Shown here: positions 39,287-51,750 of the stretch, piece by piece
Layout of the letters: every line of letters starts with the position of its first letter
Position numbering within the stretch: the first letter of the stretch is position 1
Source: Centropus unirufus
Taxonomy: Eukaryota; Chordata; Aves; Cuculiformes; Centropidae
Reading direction: 5' to 3'
Length of the DNA stretch: 64,000 nucleotides
Assembly: GCA_013397695.1 (NCBI GenBank)
Contig: VYZI01000124.1
Coordinates: forward strand, 187,687 to 251,686
Position numbers and translations under genes: made by a program
Notes under the pieces: generated by a model
Told to the model about the DNA's origin: nothing
Seen by the model: only the letters and a program-made list of their open reading frames with translations
Databases searched by the model: none

Positions 39287-39605
39287 TAGAATCATAGGAT
39301 GATAGAATAGTTTGGGTTAGAAGGGACTATGAAAGCCATCTAGTCCAACCTCCCTGCAGTGAGCAGCTGCATCTTGAACTATGTCAGGTTGCTCATTCAA
39401 CAACATTGGTTCCAGAACACACCCAAGGAGCACTGCTCAGCAGTGATCTCTGTCTGAACATTGAGCCATTGGCCACTAACCTTATCCATCTATCAAATTC
39501 GTATCTCACCAGTTTAAAGAGAATGACATCATTGGGGACCAAAGGCTTTAGAGAAGTCCAGATAGATGACCTCTCTGGTTCTTCCCTTTTCCACTGATGC
39601 AGTCA
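39287..39605 (-). mobile_element. CR1 LINE with 3' terminus, internally deleted
   Basis: The left edge has the CR1 3'-terminal short repeats in antisense (agaatcataggatgatagaa) followed by tagtttgggttagaagggac and ctagtccaacctccctgcag. From about 39.45 kb the match resumes much further 5' in ORF2: gaacattgagccattggcca, ccttatccatctatcaaatt, gaatgacatcattggggacc and gtccagatagatgacctctc. The roughly 0.7 kb between these points, including the reverse-transcriptase catalytic ADD region, is absent here although the 9.16 kb copy has it. The copy is dead. Confidence 0.9.
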
Positions 39606-42600
39606 CTAAATATTAGTTCTCTATTATGAAATTGATTCACTATATTGAATGCATATAATACATGACTTTATGTTGTAAGGTCATACGTCTACTAGATCTG
39701 TGATCCCCCATTTAGTCACTTCAACAGTCAAGTATAAATGAAAACTCTGAGAAAATTTTAAAGGTTTTTTCCATCTGGACATAAATAAATGACACATGTA
39801 AAATATGTAAATTCTGGGTTTTAAAATTAGCTTCTGGAGAGGAAATACAACTTTGTTGAAGGCAATTTGAACCTCAGTTTCAGATTTCCTATGTAATGTT
39901 CTAGCAAATCACTTAGGAGAATGCTTAGGTATTTAGGAAGGTCAGTTTTAGCTGTGGAATGCTAATTCCTTTCTGTATCAACAGAACTATAGAGGCTATT
40001 TCACAAGATGTTTTACAATGTGGACTCTAATACTCTGAATATTCATCAGAGAACACTTTTCCATATATTAACTGAAGAAAACACCTAGTAAGAGCACGTT
40101 TTTCAGTATAACGTGACTTTCTGAACATCCAATTAATTTCCTCTTTTTAGTCTCCTTTGTACAATTACTTCCAGTTTTCCAAATTCCAACAAAATCTATT
40201 AAGAGTAAAAAATATATTTCTGAGATATTTCACTACATATGTAACCTAAGACAAGTATATCTGTTGATTCAACCTTGTAAATAAAAAGTGAGAAACTGAC
40301 ACATGTCTATAACCATTTAATTGTCTAATGGAATTTACCACAAAGTTCAGGAGCAATCATGACTTTCCTGCTGAAAATTCCTGGCATGAGGAAATTATAT
40401 GCTATGCAGTGTTTGGTAGGTTGAAAACTGAGCCCTGTGTAGCATAAATCATGATTATACATAACAATAGCAGAAAAAAAATGCTTATCCTGCCTATAAT
40501 TTACCAAACTACAGAGATTAGATAGAAACACTACTACACTTACATTCCTTTAACTGCATCTCTAACAAGCCAACATAATTAAATTTGGACACAGTATTTT
40601 AAGCATCAATAAAACAGAAGCAGACTGATCAAAGTCTATTATTTCATCCAAATCTGCAGAACTACTTGAAACTCATAGTTTTCACTTATTTTTTCTGTTG
40701 AAAAGTGTTTTAAATTTGATTTTCAAACTGCATGTGATGATTTCAGAATGGATGCAATGAAAAAAAGAATGAAGCAGAAACTTAAATTGCAAACAAGTTG
40801 TAGTTTTATATTAAAATAATTTCTTGACAATATTAATTTTGATAATAAGTCTAAAGGGAATAGCATTTTTTTCTGAAGTAGAATAAGGGTGCTTAAAATT
40901 TGTAACGAAATAGAATACGCAGGTGCAAATACATTAGAGTTCACATCACTGTGCTTTTGTGTGTAAATAACAGGTTTAATTTCTTAGATTGAATACACCG
41001 ATGTAGCTATGCTGAGCTTAATATTATTTTAACCTCTCAAATAATTTGCTCCTGAGCTGAACTAGAGTCCTTCTGGCCACAGTAGGTTTAGAACTTTATT
41101 TGTGTCAAACAGATCTGTGAATACCTCTTTCTGATGTTAATGAGTGATCTGATAATACCTCCGATGCAAAGGTACACAGCGAAGAACCAACTAAGGAAAA
41201 TTACAACGTTTTCAGTCTGTGTTTCATTCTCAATTGACTTGCAGGTGTTCCCATGCTTTCAAATACTTGTGGTACGGCTCTATTTTCAGGGTAGATGAAA
41301 TTAAGCGTTTCCTGCTATTGAAAGAGAAAAAAAAATCAAGTCATTAACATTCTTTCTTTACAATGCAATTAATAGAAAAGAGTATATGTTATTGTTAGGA
41401 TTTTCCTACTTTTTTTAAAGATGTCAATTTTTACATGTGAAATGTTTTAAAACTAAATACAAGTTCATCTTATTGTGTCTTCACAGTTAAAGGCAATATC
41501 CTTTTTTCTTCACAATTTTAAAGATTACAAACAAGATTTGTTTGCCAGTGAAGCATTTTTTCTTATTTTTTTTGTCCCTTAAGATCTTAACAACATTCTC
41601 TTTTCAAGGCAAAAGCCATACTGGCTGTGTTTCTTTAGGATAAATAGGGGAAAACTCCATTTTCTTCCATACATCCCTCACGTGTTTTATTGCACATGGT
41701 ACTGGAAAGCATCTATGCATAACATTGCCTCTGGAGTACTGATATAATTTCTTCAACTATGCTGTCAAAAATTTATGCCAATACTCTGACATTAATCTGA
41801 AAAGGTCAGGCTGTTAAATTTATAGAAATTATATAGCTCTTCTTTAGCTCTATCTGAGAACAGATGGTAAATCATACTTATGAAAACAGAGAGTTTGGGT
41901 TTTTTTTTAGGGCAGAGAGATATTCCTGAAGTTTCTTTAAGCCTGATTGAAAGAAAATGAAGCATAAACATTAAGGTGGTGTGATTATACCGTGAGAATA
42001 TACTTCCTGTCTTGTTAAATGTCATCACAGCACTTACAATAATCTAATACTAGATTTATAGAAACTAATAAAAGTAAATATCTCTTTATTAATTTCCCCT
42101 CTTCTTTTCTGCCTACACATTGACTCAGGACAAGTTGCTTCCCAAAAACATTATAAATCATTCCATGAATATTTCACCTGAAATTGAGATTCAATGTAAG
42201 AGGTCTATATACCCATATTCATGTCACAAAGCACAATTATCCAGTGTGTTTGCATAAGTGGTAAATGAAAACTTGAAATTAATTTCCTATAGATATTCTA
42301 TTCCACACTATATATTTCTACATATTTTTTCAAACCATTCTAAAGCACAAAACCTCAAGTGTCCAGGTTCAGTATAAGAATGAGAAAAGAAAAGGCAGAT
42401 GAAGAAATGTTTATAGAACAGTATGTATTATTAAATCTTTGCAATGAGCCAGGTTTCAAGGACTTTTATCCTTTAGTATTTAGTATATACTTTTTTTTTA
42501 AGTGCAAAGAAGGATGGTTATGAAAATCAACCAAGTCTTAGGAAATAAAGTTACAAATACAAGTCCATTTCTAATTAATGGATGGGTATAGATTAAGAGA

Positions 42601-43990
42601 ATAGAATTGGGAAAGGACAGTTAATATTTTAGGCATCTAGAAGTAGAGCAAAAGGGACATTGTTCCCCTACAGCTGTGTCATGAAACTGTCAAGCTGTTG
42701 ATATTGGGAGTGGAATCGAAAGGCATGGATTTAGGAGTGTCAAGTTTCTGATGGCGATAAAAGTTAACAAATCCAAATTCAGGAAAAAAAATACCCTAGG
42801 TTTAACTGCTGTAGAATGTTCTAGAAACAGGTACATCTGCTATTTCGTCTTTTGAGCTCCTAGACACACTAGAGTTGTCTTGAAATAAAAGTATTTAGTG
42901 TAAACAGGAACAGAAGATATATGTTTCAAAAGCCCTCTCCAAAATTTCCTGTTTGCTGGTTTGCATTTGTTGCCTTTTATCACCCTGACCTCTACATTTT
43001 CCACCATTTTGTCTATCTAGCCTATGCACTGGCTATGTATATCAAAGTCAGCCATCGGCTTACATTCATAGACAGCTATAAAAAGAACAAACACTGACAT
43101 GTCACAATTAATGCACCTAAATCCTTTCTAGTCTTAACCATTCCTTTGCCTTTGCTTCTTGCTTGTATACAATTAGTGAGTGCACTGAAGGGAAAAGACA
43201 TTAATGACAAGGGACACACCTAAGTAATGGTAAAAAAACACCCTCAAGAACCAAAGTCAGACAGTAAATGCAACAGACTTCAGGCTGCCAAAGATCATCT
43301 TTTCAATGATTCTCCATAACTTTTAATGTTTTGCAAAAGAAAAGTCATCATGCAAAATGAAAGTGTGTTGGTTCTTTAATATCATTAGCATAAATATAGT
43401 TTCCTCAGTGTATTTCTTCTTTTCTTGTCAGGCATCAATATCAGAACTACAGATTGTTGGTGAAATAATTTAGCATATTAGGATAGTGAAAGAGAGATTT
43501 TGGAAAAGGCACGAATATTTCCTTGTAAGTAAGGATTTAATGTTCAAAGGAAATGATTGCAGTGATGAAGCTACATTGAACTCTGACATGGTAGCATTAA
43601 ATGATCCTTCAGAGATGTGCTTCTTCAGCATTTCATATTGGACACAGGTTTTAAGAACTTATGTGCAAGGTACTAAAAAATTCTTAGGTTCATAGACTGG
43701 TGGATCCAATATATTGCATTAAAAAGGAATATGAGACCTCTGAATAGAAACTTTAAAGTTCTTTTTTTTTAATTCACTAATTAATCTTCCATTAAATTTT
43801 AGAAGATATAGCATGTTAGTTAATTGATTTTAACACCAAAAGAGAAACAATTGTTTTCCCAGGATTGTTTTCTGTGTTTTCTTCTAAAGTTTAATAAGAA
43901 CAAAAAATATGTTAGCTCAGGGAATGGACAAATGATGCTGTTCTAAATGTGTGAAGATTTCTGTATTTCCTCAATACATGTTTTTTTAAA

Positions 43991-44004
43991 GATCCTATAG
44001 GATC
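43991..44004. repeat. Perfect 14-bp palindrome
   Basis: gatcctataggatc is fully self-complementary with no spacer. A moderately GC-richer segment follows to about 44.15 kb. Confidence 0.7.
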
Positions 44005-44712
44005 TTCTCCAGAGGCAGGGCTACTCTTCCTGACAGAGTTTCAGTTTCATTAATTACTGTCTCAAACTCCTTCTGTTCAGCATTCCAAAAGTCATGTACA
44101 GGGCCTGGACCTCCACAGAGACATGGGAGGTACGGCAAGGTTAATACCCTTTATTTTGTATATTCTTTGTCTGCAAGATTCAAGGGAAGCAGAAATCAAG
44201 GAGCCCTTAAGCACCATTTTTATTATGATCATCCTTTCTAAAATGCAGGAAGGTAAGGACCATTAAATTACTGCAAGCTTTGTTAAAAATTGATAAGTAA
44301 CAACATTAAATGAATATACCGACAGAGATGGTGACACTACAGTGATAATAAAGACAGTTAACCAGTTAACCAAATCAGTCATAATAAAGATACATAATTT
44401 ATGAAAAAGTGTGGGAACCCTGACTAAAGAATTGAGACCTTTTGAACTAGACTATCATGTCTGCATATAAGTTCATACTTTTCATTACTCTGCCTTGCAT
44501 TTTTGATGCTGAACAGTGAGATGAGAACAAAGCAAAAGAAAGGGAGAGACTTATGTGGAATTTTGTCTTAAATTCACAAATGGTTACACTGTTTGTTAAA
44601 ACCCATGCCAGGACATTCTCCTAGACACTGAGTAGAATAGTGATAAACATCACTACTGAAAACTTTACTCTTGGAATGTGTTACAACTGTCTTAAAAAGT
44701 CTCCAACCAAAC

Positions 44713-44769
<57 letters not shown>

Positions 44770-44770
44770 T
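44713..44770. repeat. (AT)n(GT)n compound microsatellite
   Basis: About eight TA/AT units run directly into about twenty GT units, interrupted once near the right end by an AT (gtgtatgtgtgt). Length polymorphism is likely. Its translation gives the VCVCVC run in one frame, which is not coding. Confidence 0.97.
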
Positions 44771-46309
44771 ATCTGCCAGTTTTAGTGGATTTAAATTAAA
44801 TAAATCAATTGCAAATTTTCCAGGATATATATTATCTCTATCATGGTCCCATTAGATTCCAGGTTATATTTCCAAGACTTGCTTTACTTTAATGCAAGCC
44901 ATCTCAGATTTATTACCGCCTTTCATCTCAGTCATCTCTCACGTTTCTCTCCTTCATCATTCCTCTCTTTCAGTAGGTGTAACCACCTGTTTGTATAGGC
45001 AGATTTCAAGAGACATGCAGAGTGTGTCAACATTAATGTCCCCAGGAATGCATTTTTAAGGTGATTCCTAGAGTTCTCTGCATTTGATTCATATGGTGGA
45101 ATTATCCCAGACTCAAGGAACTGGATTCCTATGACTGCATATATTTAATTTATGCTACAAATGGGCATTCATTTAAAGGGACTAAACAAGGACAAATCTG
45201 AAGCAATCTTTTCCACAGCATACAGATTTTTTTTAGAGATGTGGGTTTTCAGCACTGTTTTCACACCCTGTTCTTTCATTTTAAGCCTTTCTACTGTGTA
45301 TATATACTTAATTTTCTCCAGATGCAAGCTGACAGACTTTTTCCCCGTTTTAAGCTGTGCATTTGATGAATTTCAGAGGCAGGATCCATTATTTAAAGTT
45401 TTACTTAGTTTCTCCAGTCTAGACATTACTTTGTGTAGATTTTGGGAAAGCCTTCTTAAATTGATTGTCAGTGCTCTTAGCTACAGAGTTTGATAGAATC
45501 CTTTGAGTATTTCTGATTCTGTGACGTTACAAAAATAAGCTTTAAAAAACAAGATGAAATAAAAAATGGCAGAAGCTTGGTTCATACAATATGTGGTCGA
45601 CTGAGGGGTTTCTTCTTGTGTTTGAAGAAATCATAGATTTTTTTTTTACTATTGCAGTTTCTAGTTCTCCTATTATGTAACCTCTTCAGCCTCCAGGCTC
45701 TTCAGGGAACAGTGTAAGAATGAAAATTACTGAGGAACATCTTTAACTTCTGCTCTGAGAATGTGAGGATTCTTCAACAACATGATAAAGTTTTATGGAA
45801 ATTAGATATTTTAGTGCTGAAAGTTTCTGCTCTTTTTCTGTCCATAGATTATAAATCTGTGAACACTGAGAATTATATATACAGAACTGTTAATAGACAA
45901 TTTTGAAAAGCCTGGTTTTACTAATCATCATTATTCCATAAAAATGTCAACCTCTCCTCCAACAGCAATCCCATATGCTCTTGATCATGATCTTCTGCCT
46001 TTCAACAAATGAGGCCCTAACTGAACTCCATGTGGTCTTTTCACCCCGCAGTTCACCCAAGTTCAGTGATATATTGTAAAGGAAATCTGCATTGTATCGT
46101 ATCTTTCCCAGACTTAAAAAGGCATGCAGACTGATGAATCAAAAACTGCTCATGAATTTATAAACCCTTTATTTTGGAAGTAGAAAATAAATTGAAGCTC
46201 TGCATGTTGTGTTTAGGTTTTCTTCTAATTATGCACTTCCAAGAAAACAACAGTTTCATTTTCATTTTATTCTTAACGAATTTTTTTTTCTTATAAGATC
46301 CTAGGACAG

Positions 46310-46391
46310 TAGTAGGGAAATCTTCATCTGCAAAAGGATCATCAAAATCTCCAAATATCAGAGGTTTGGTTACCAAATTGTTAAAAGCAGC
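46310..46391 (-). other. Acidic open segment, possible exon relic
   Basis: On the minus strand, between a TGA at 46392-46394 and a lysine-rich AT-derived run that starts near 46.29 kb, the frame reads AAFNNLVTKPLIFGDFDDPF, then ADEDFPTTVLG. The acidic FGDFDDPFADEDF string is unusual for random AT-rich sequence. There is no clear acceptor, no donor and no recognised family. Most likely chance, possibly a pseudogene scrap. Confidence 0.13.
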
Positions 46392-48721
46392 TCAAAACTA
46401 ACGTGGACAAGGAACTAAACTAAATGCTGTTATTAGTGAGAACAGAAATAAGATTTGTAAATCAGAATCTACTGTAAAAAACACTAGGGGACAGCCATAA
46501 TTGGTGTAGCAGAAATTCAAATAATATATGAGTATATGTGACACATGGTGTGTGATTTTCCCATAAATCCATTCAAGCTCAACAGTTGCTTTTACAATGC
46601 TGCCAGTATAACCAGGCAGAATCAGCTTTACATTGGTTAATGACCAAGTATCCCTAGTTATAAAGACAAATTCTGTGCAGAAGGGCAGAATAAAGAAAAG
46701 GAGAGTTTATCAATACTGAACTTTACTGTTCAGGCTGCTTTGAACCTGTAGTGAATTATGTCATGCTCCATCTCCAAATCATCCTGATTCTAGCATGCCA
46801 TCCATTTTGCTTAACCTCATTTCAGTAGGCTCATTACACTGCTTTTAGACTCAGAACACCTGTCCACATTGATGATGCCAGAATGAGGGTAGATACTCCC
46901 CTGAATCATTCTGTAATGTCAAAACAACCTTCAAATGATCCAAGAGCTAGCTTCTAATGTAACATCCTTTCCTTTAATACGCCTAATTTTAGCTATGTGA
47001 AAATATATTTGCTGTTATAACCTAGAAAGTAGTTGCAATTAATAGAGTTTATCAAAATACTGTATTGAGACAATACTATACTAGCTTTAACAAATTTATT
47101 TCTTTACCACTTTTCTTACTCATGGCCTTCTTTAGCTATGCCAGGCTGTACACATGTTTTATAAAATTCTGAACAAGAACTTGAATTTTTGAGTGGTACT
47201 TATTACATTTCTGTATTAATACAAATAAAAATAATATTGGTCCAACTTCTCTGATGGTGTAAATCATCATACCAAGACTGATTTATACCAGCTGAGACTA
47301 TTGTTCAGTAATTCCACTCTCTTTCTGTTATATGCTGTCTGTATATCTTCTCCAATGGTGAGTTAGTTTAAACAACATCTATGGGGACTTTCCATTTTTT
47401 CAATTAGGAGAGAGGTCATTAAGGGTAAAGTTTTGAGAAAACACAGAAAACAGAGTAGGAAAAGGTCCTAAGCTCATAAATGTTCTTAATTACATATTGT
47501 GTCCTTAGTGTAAAGAATTACCTTCAGGTCATTCTGTCTCTTTTATCAGAATAAATCACCATCATCATCTATTCACTTGTGCATTCAATCCATGACATAA
47601 TAGTGTCAGAGGTGGCACAGAATACATACATATAAGTTCAAATCCCAACACAGTGACCCAAATTATATCTACAGCTGCCAAGCAGACTGCCATAGATATT
47701 TAACAGAGAGGGTGTATTTTAGAGTAATGTTTGCTCCTACTGAAAGGAGATAAAGGGAAAAACAACTTAGTGGAGCAGCCCAAGTAACCAGATTTAAAAT
47801 CCATTTATCTTGTGAACAAAAATAAGTTATTATCCTAATATCTGGTTGATATAAGAAAAATACCACAGCATATGTCCTAAATGGCAACTTTTGCTTCAAA
47901 CAGAGAGAATACTGGTAAAGAGTAATGAAGAGTGATGAATTTCAGAACTGAAGGGCATGAGTAGAATTGTACCAGTATAATTTAATGGTGGAAAACAGCA
48001 TGTAATAAAATTTCATAGGTTTAGCTTACATTGTTTTTTTACAAAAAGAAGAAAAGAAGTAGTTGTCTAGGCACAAAGTTTTAAGCTCAAAGTTTCTGTG
48101 TATACGCACCCTTCCCAAAACAAATAATTCAGTTCTGTCCTTGGCAGTCCTGTGCCTATTGACTCTAATAGCATACAAAAGTTTTAAGTTCAACTACTGG
48201 ATTTTCCGAATAATTTTCTCAAGAATTATTATGTAACCACATGGCTGTGTCATATTTGTAAAACAGAGGAACTCTGCATTTGGAAAGTACAGCTTTACAA
48301 GACTCCTGGGAACTGCAAGAACTTGGGCATAACAGCTCTGATATATCTGATTTCACAGAGCATGTAACATAAAGTCACTCTACCAGTACAGAATAGATTT
48401 CAGGTGTTGGACTTCCTGTGCATCTGCAGATCTATTGCATGATAAATGTACATAGAGCACACAAACACTGTGACCCGTAAATCACCAGTCATTTCCAGAA
48501 GTAACCTGAAAAAAAATAAGTGTTCTTGAGAAAATTTGTCTGCTCTGTAATGGAAGACAACATATGGAGCTTTGTTCTTCACCTATACTTTATATGGATA
48601 TATAAGCATGCAAAGGCTATATAGATCCAGAACTTGGGTAACATAGACTGTGAGATGCAGTTCCATAAAAAGTACCATTTAGAATAAGTTTGTAATACCA
48701 CACATGTAATTACCACAATTA

Positions 48722-48757
48722 TTTTTTTTTAAAGAAATTTTTTTTTTTTTTTTCCAG
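48722..48757 (+). repeat. Poly(T) tracts ending in an acceptor-like CCAG
   Basis: Two T runs (48722-48730 and 48738-48753) end in ccag at 48754-48757. A pyrimidine tract directly before CAG is what a 3' splice site looks like. No open frame of note follows, so any exon here would be noncoding. A plain poly(T) or an inverted poly(A) tail is equally possible. Confidence 0.4.
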
Positions 48758-50714
48758 ATCTGATTCATTTAGCAGAAACTTAGGAAGCAAACAAAAACAG
48801 AGCCCAACATCACCAATTATTATCAGTGTATTTTCTATTGTTTATGGAGCCAAGTCCTAAACTTTGATGTGAAAATCTAATCCCTTTACAAAGAAGATTT
48901 TGATTTGTTCTGTTTATTATGTAATAAATACAATGGAACAAAGAATTTATCCTTGACTATGCTGCCAATGTATTGGGAAGTCTTGAGTGAGTAATTTAAT
49001 TCACAGAGCTGTATCTTGTCCATTATCAATTAAAATTATATCATAATGGAAATTGTTTTCTTGGCTTAATAAAACTAGTCATTTTAATGTCCTGTGAGAT
49101 CTCAAAAGAAAACGCCTGTAACTGCAATTATATGCTTTTATTTTTGCTATAATATCTTATGTATATTCCATTCAGTAGTAAAAACTGTGTCTTTTATTTT
49201 TCAAACTAACAATCCATATGTAACATAACAGAGATACTGTCAGAGAAATCTAATGTAGATAAGCGGAACAAGAGACAGTAGAAAAACACGACTATAGCAA
49301 TGCAGTGCAATGCTGTTGCTCAGAAGGATTGAAATTTGAACATAAGAGCACAAAGTGGGGGCAGGTTGAGGGAAGAAGATGGGCTCAAAAATGACAAGTT
49401 GAATTACACCACCTTTGACATTACATTTTTAAGTACTCAAAACTGGCTAAACCAAAGACAAAACACAAACTAAGTTCAGAATCAAATCTGAATGTGTTAA
49501 AGCACATTGTAATAAAATCCCTGTTTGTGTTGCAAGTCAAAATCATTCCTAGTGTAAAACCTATTGTCTAAAACAGTGCTTATACCAGATGTGAATTTGT
49601 CCCTGGGTGTTGAAAAACACCGCAGTACAAGATGGAAAAATCTTTCTAAAAGACAGCAATTTTATTTGCATGCAGAGGGATGGGTAACGGGCATCTGGCT
49701 TACCAGAAGTTAGCAGCAGCAGTGGCAGCATGAACAGCAAATTTTGTTATTATTAGCAATTCAAATACAGGTATAAGATTGGTTTACATTTGAATAATTC
49801 ACCAAGATTCGCTCAAAGGCTAAAACTTGGTTTCTAAAAGTTCTGTAAAATTTCATTAAAAATACCTTTTCTTTTCTCCATAGAATATTACAGAGGGGTG
49901 GGGGGAAGAACAGAGAATAACACATAAAATGAGATTTTCCAAGAGTATTAAGATTTTTTGTTGTTTAAAGCATAATTGAAGCATTATTTTCAATCTAGAA
50001 ATTCAGTGCAGTCCCAAGTCTGTAAAAATTTGGAAGCAGGTTTCTCTTGGACAGTTCTCTGACTTCCATCCACGTGAAACTTTCACTGATTTGCATGCTT
50101 GGAAGAATCAGCAGCTTTTCATCTTTGTTATTAACACTCCAGCAACCATCTCGTTAGAAACTCTTATTCTGACATTACAATGCATAGACTTACTCCAAAT
50201 GGCTCTTTCTGCTTATGTAATGATCTTTCAATGCTGAATCCTACTAAGAGAGTCAATTACTAGCCATTCTTCCTTGTCAGAGCAATGAAGCATTTATGTA
50301 CTTGAGATATTCATGTCTGGAACTTTAGTTTTAAATCTAAGAGCTCCTCTCACCTTCTGGAATTCCTTGCTTTATCAAGTGATTTTGTTATATAAATCCA
50401 TTACTGAAGGAAAGACTCTTTCATTATTCATCACTCGCCAGCACCAAGTGTCTCGAAAGTATAACAGAAAACAGTCTCTGTTTCAGCATTCAGCAAGGTA
50501 GGTTATCACAGTACATAAGGAGGGACAGAGCCGGAATATATCCCTTTTTAAGCATCCATGAATGCTTGCACAGTGTCATGGAAATTCAAGGCCAGATATG
50601 GATCAGTAGCCAGATAAACTGTGTCTCTGAAAAGATGGTATGACAGGGAGTCAATATGGCTAGGAAGCTGGTGAAATATTGATACCACATTTCCAAAACA
50701 CCAGTCCCTATAAC

Positions 50715-51750
50715 TCAGCCAGCACAACATGAGTAGTCATGTGCCACCCTGAATCAATGTGGTGCGTTGACACAGGCTGAATGACAGGGTCCCAATAAAG
50801 CTGCTCTATCACTCTTCCTCCTCAGCTGAACCGGAAAATTTAAGAAAAGGCTCAATGGCCAAGATAAGGACAGTGAGACATCATTTACCTATTACTGTCA
50901 CAGGCAAAAGAATTTTGGAGAAAATTAATTTAATTCATTTCCAATCCATTACGAGTAGGGTAACGAGAAATAAAATTAAATCTTCAAACTCATGTTCCTT
51001 TCTTCCTAGGTTCAACTTCACCGCTGATTTTCTTTACCTCCTCCTCACCAGCAGTGCAGGTGGACAGAGAATGTGGGTTGTGTCACTTGATCACACATTG
51101 CCTTTTCTATTCATTCCCCCTCAGAGGTGAGACTCCTCACATTCTTACCCTGCTCCAGCATGGGGATCCTCCTAGAGGAGACACACCAAGAACTTTTCCA
51201 GCATGAGTTCTTACCAGGGGCTGCTCTTCTGTATGAACTGCTCCAGTGTGATCCCTCTTCACTGGGCAGAGTCCTTCAGGAACAGACTGCTGCAACAAAA
51301 GTCCCCCACAGACTCACAAGTGCTGCCAGTAAACCTACTCCAGTGAGGAATTCTTTATCCATAGGTCCACAGGTCCTGCCAGGTGTCTGCTTCAGTGCCG
51401 CCTTCACATGGGAGCATAGTTTCCTTCAGGCTCACCCATCTGCCCTGGCATGGGGTCCTCCAGAGCGACTGCAGGTGGACATCTGCTCCACCATTATCTC
51501 CTTAGGCTGCAGGGGGACAGCCAGGTTCACCATGGTCTGCACCAGCTGCAGGAGTATCTGCGCTTCTGGGCCTGGAACACCTCCTCCCGCTCCTTCTTTA
51601 CTTACCTTAGTGTCTGCAGAGTTATGCCTCACAAATATTCATACATCTTTTTTTTCTGACTTCTGCTGGTGTTGCACAGTTTTTTTTCCTCATTCTTACA
51701 TATGCTATCGCAGAGGTGCCACCATTGTAGTTGTTTGGCTCATGTATGTT
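50715..51750. mobile_element. Avian long LTR-type dispersed repeat (probable ERV-derived)
   Basis: This GC-richer kilobase contains, in order, a series of phrases I recognise from an abundant long repeat of bird genomes: gtgcgttgacacaggc, ggccaagataaggacagtga, ttactgtcacaggcaaaaga, gagtagggtaacgagaaata, ttcttcctaggttcaacttc, catggggatcctcctagagg, ggtccacaggtcctgccagg, ctgcaggtggacatctgctc and agaggtgccaccattgtagt. The middle carries irregular near-copies of a ctccag(c/t)(a/g)tg unit near 51152, 51195, 51240 and 51338. The 214-codon plus-strand frame at 51127-51771 lies inside it and is a by-product of this composition, not a gene. LTR identity and exact ends are inferred; the family name and orientation are not certain. 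Confidence 0.6.

Larger units (their letters stand above)
39606..50714. other. Long noncoding stretch, no gene recognised
   Basis: AT-rich and almost free of recognisable repeats apart from the microsatellite at 44.71 kb, a 14-bp palindrome at 43.99 kb and poly(T) runs near 48.73 kb. Short ORFs lack support. One acidic minus-strand segment at 46.31-46.39 kb and one acceptor-like site at 48.757 kb are listed separately. Confidence 0.5.

Noticed and set aside
44640..44855. ORF with a VCVCVCVC run
   Set aside because: It is a translation of the GT microsatellite.
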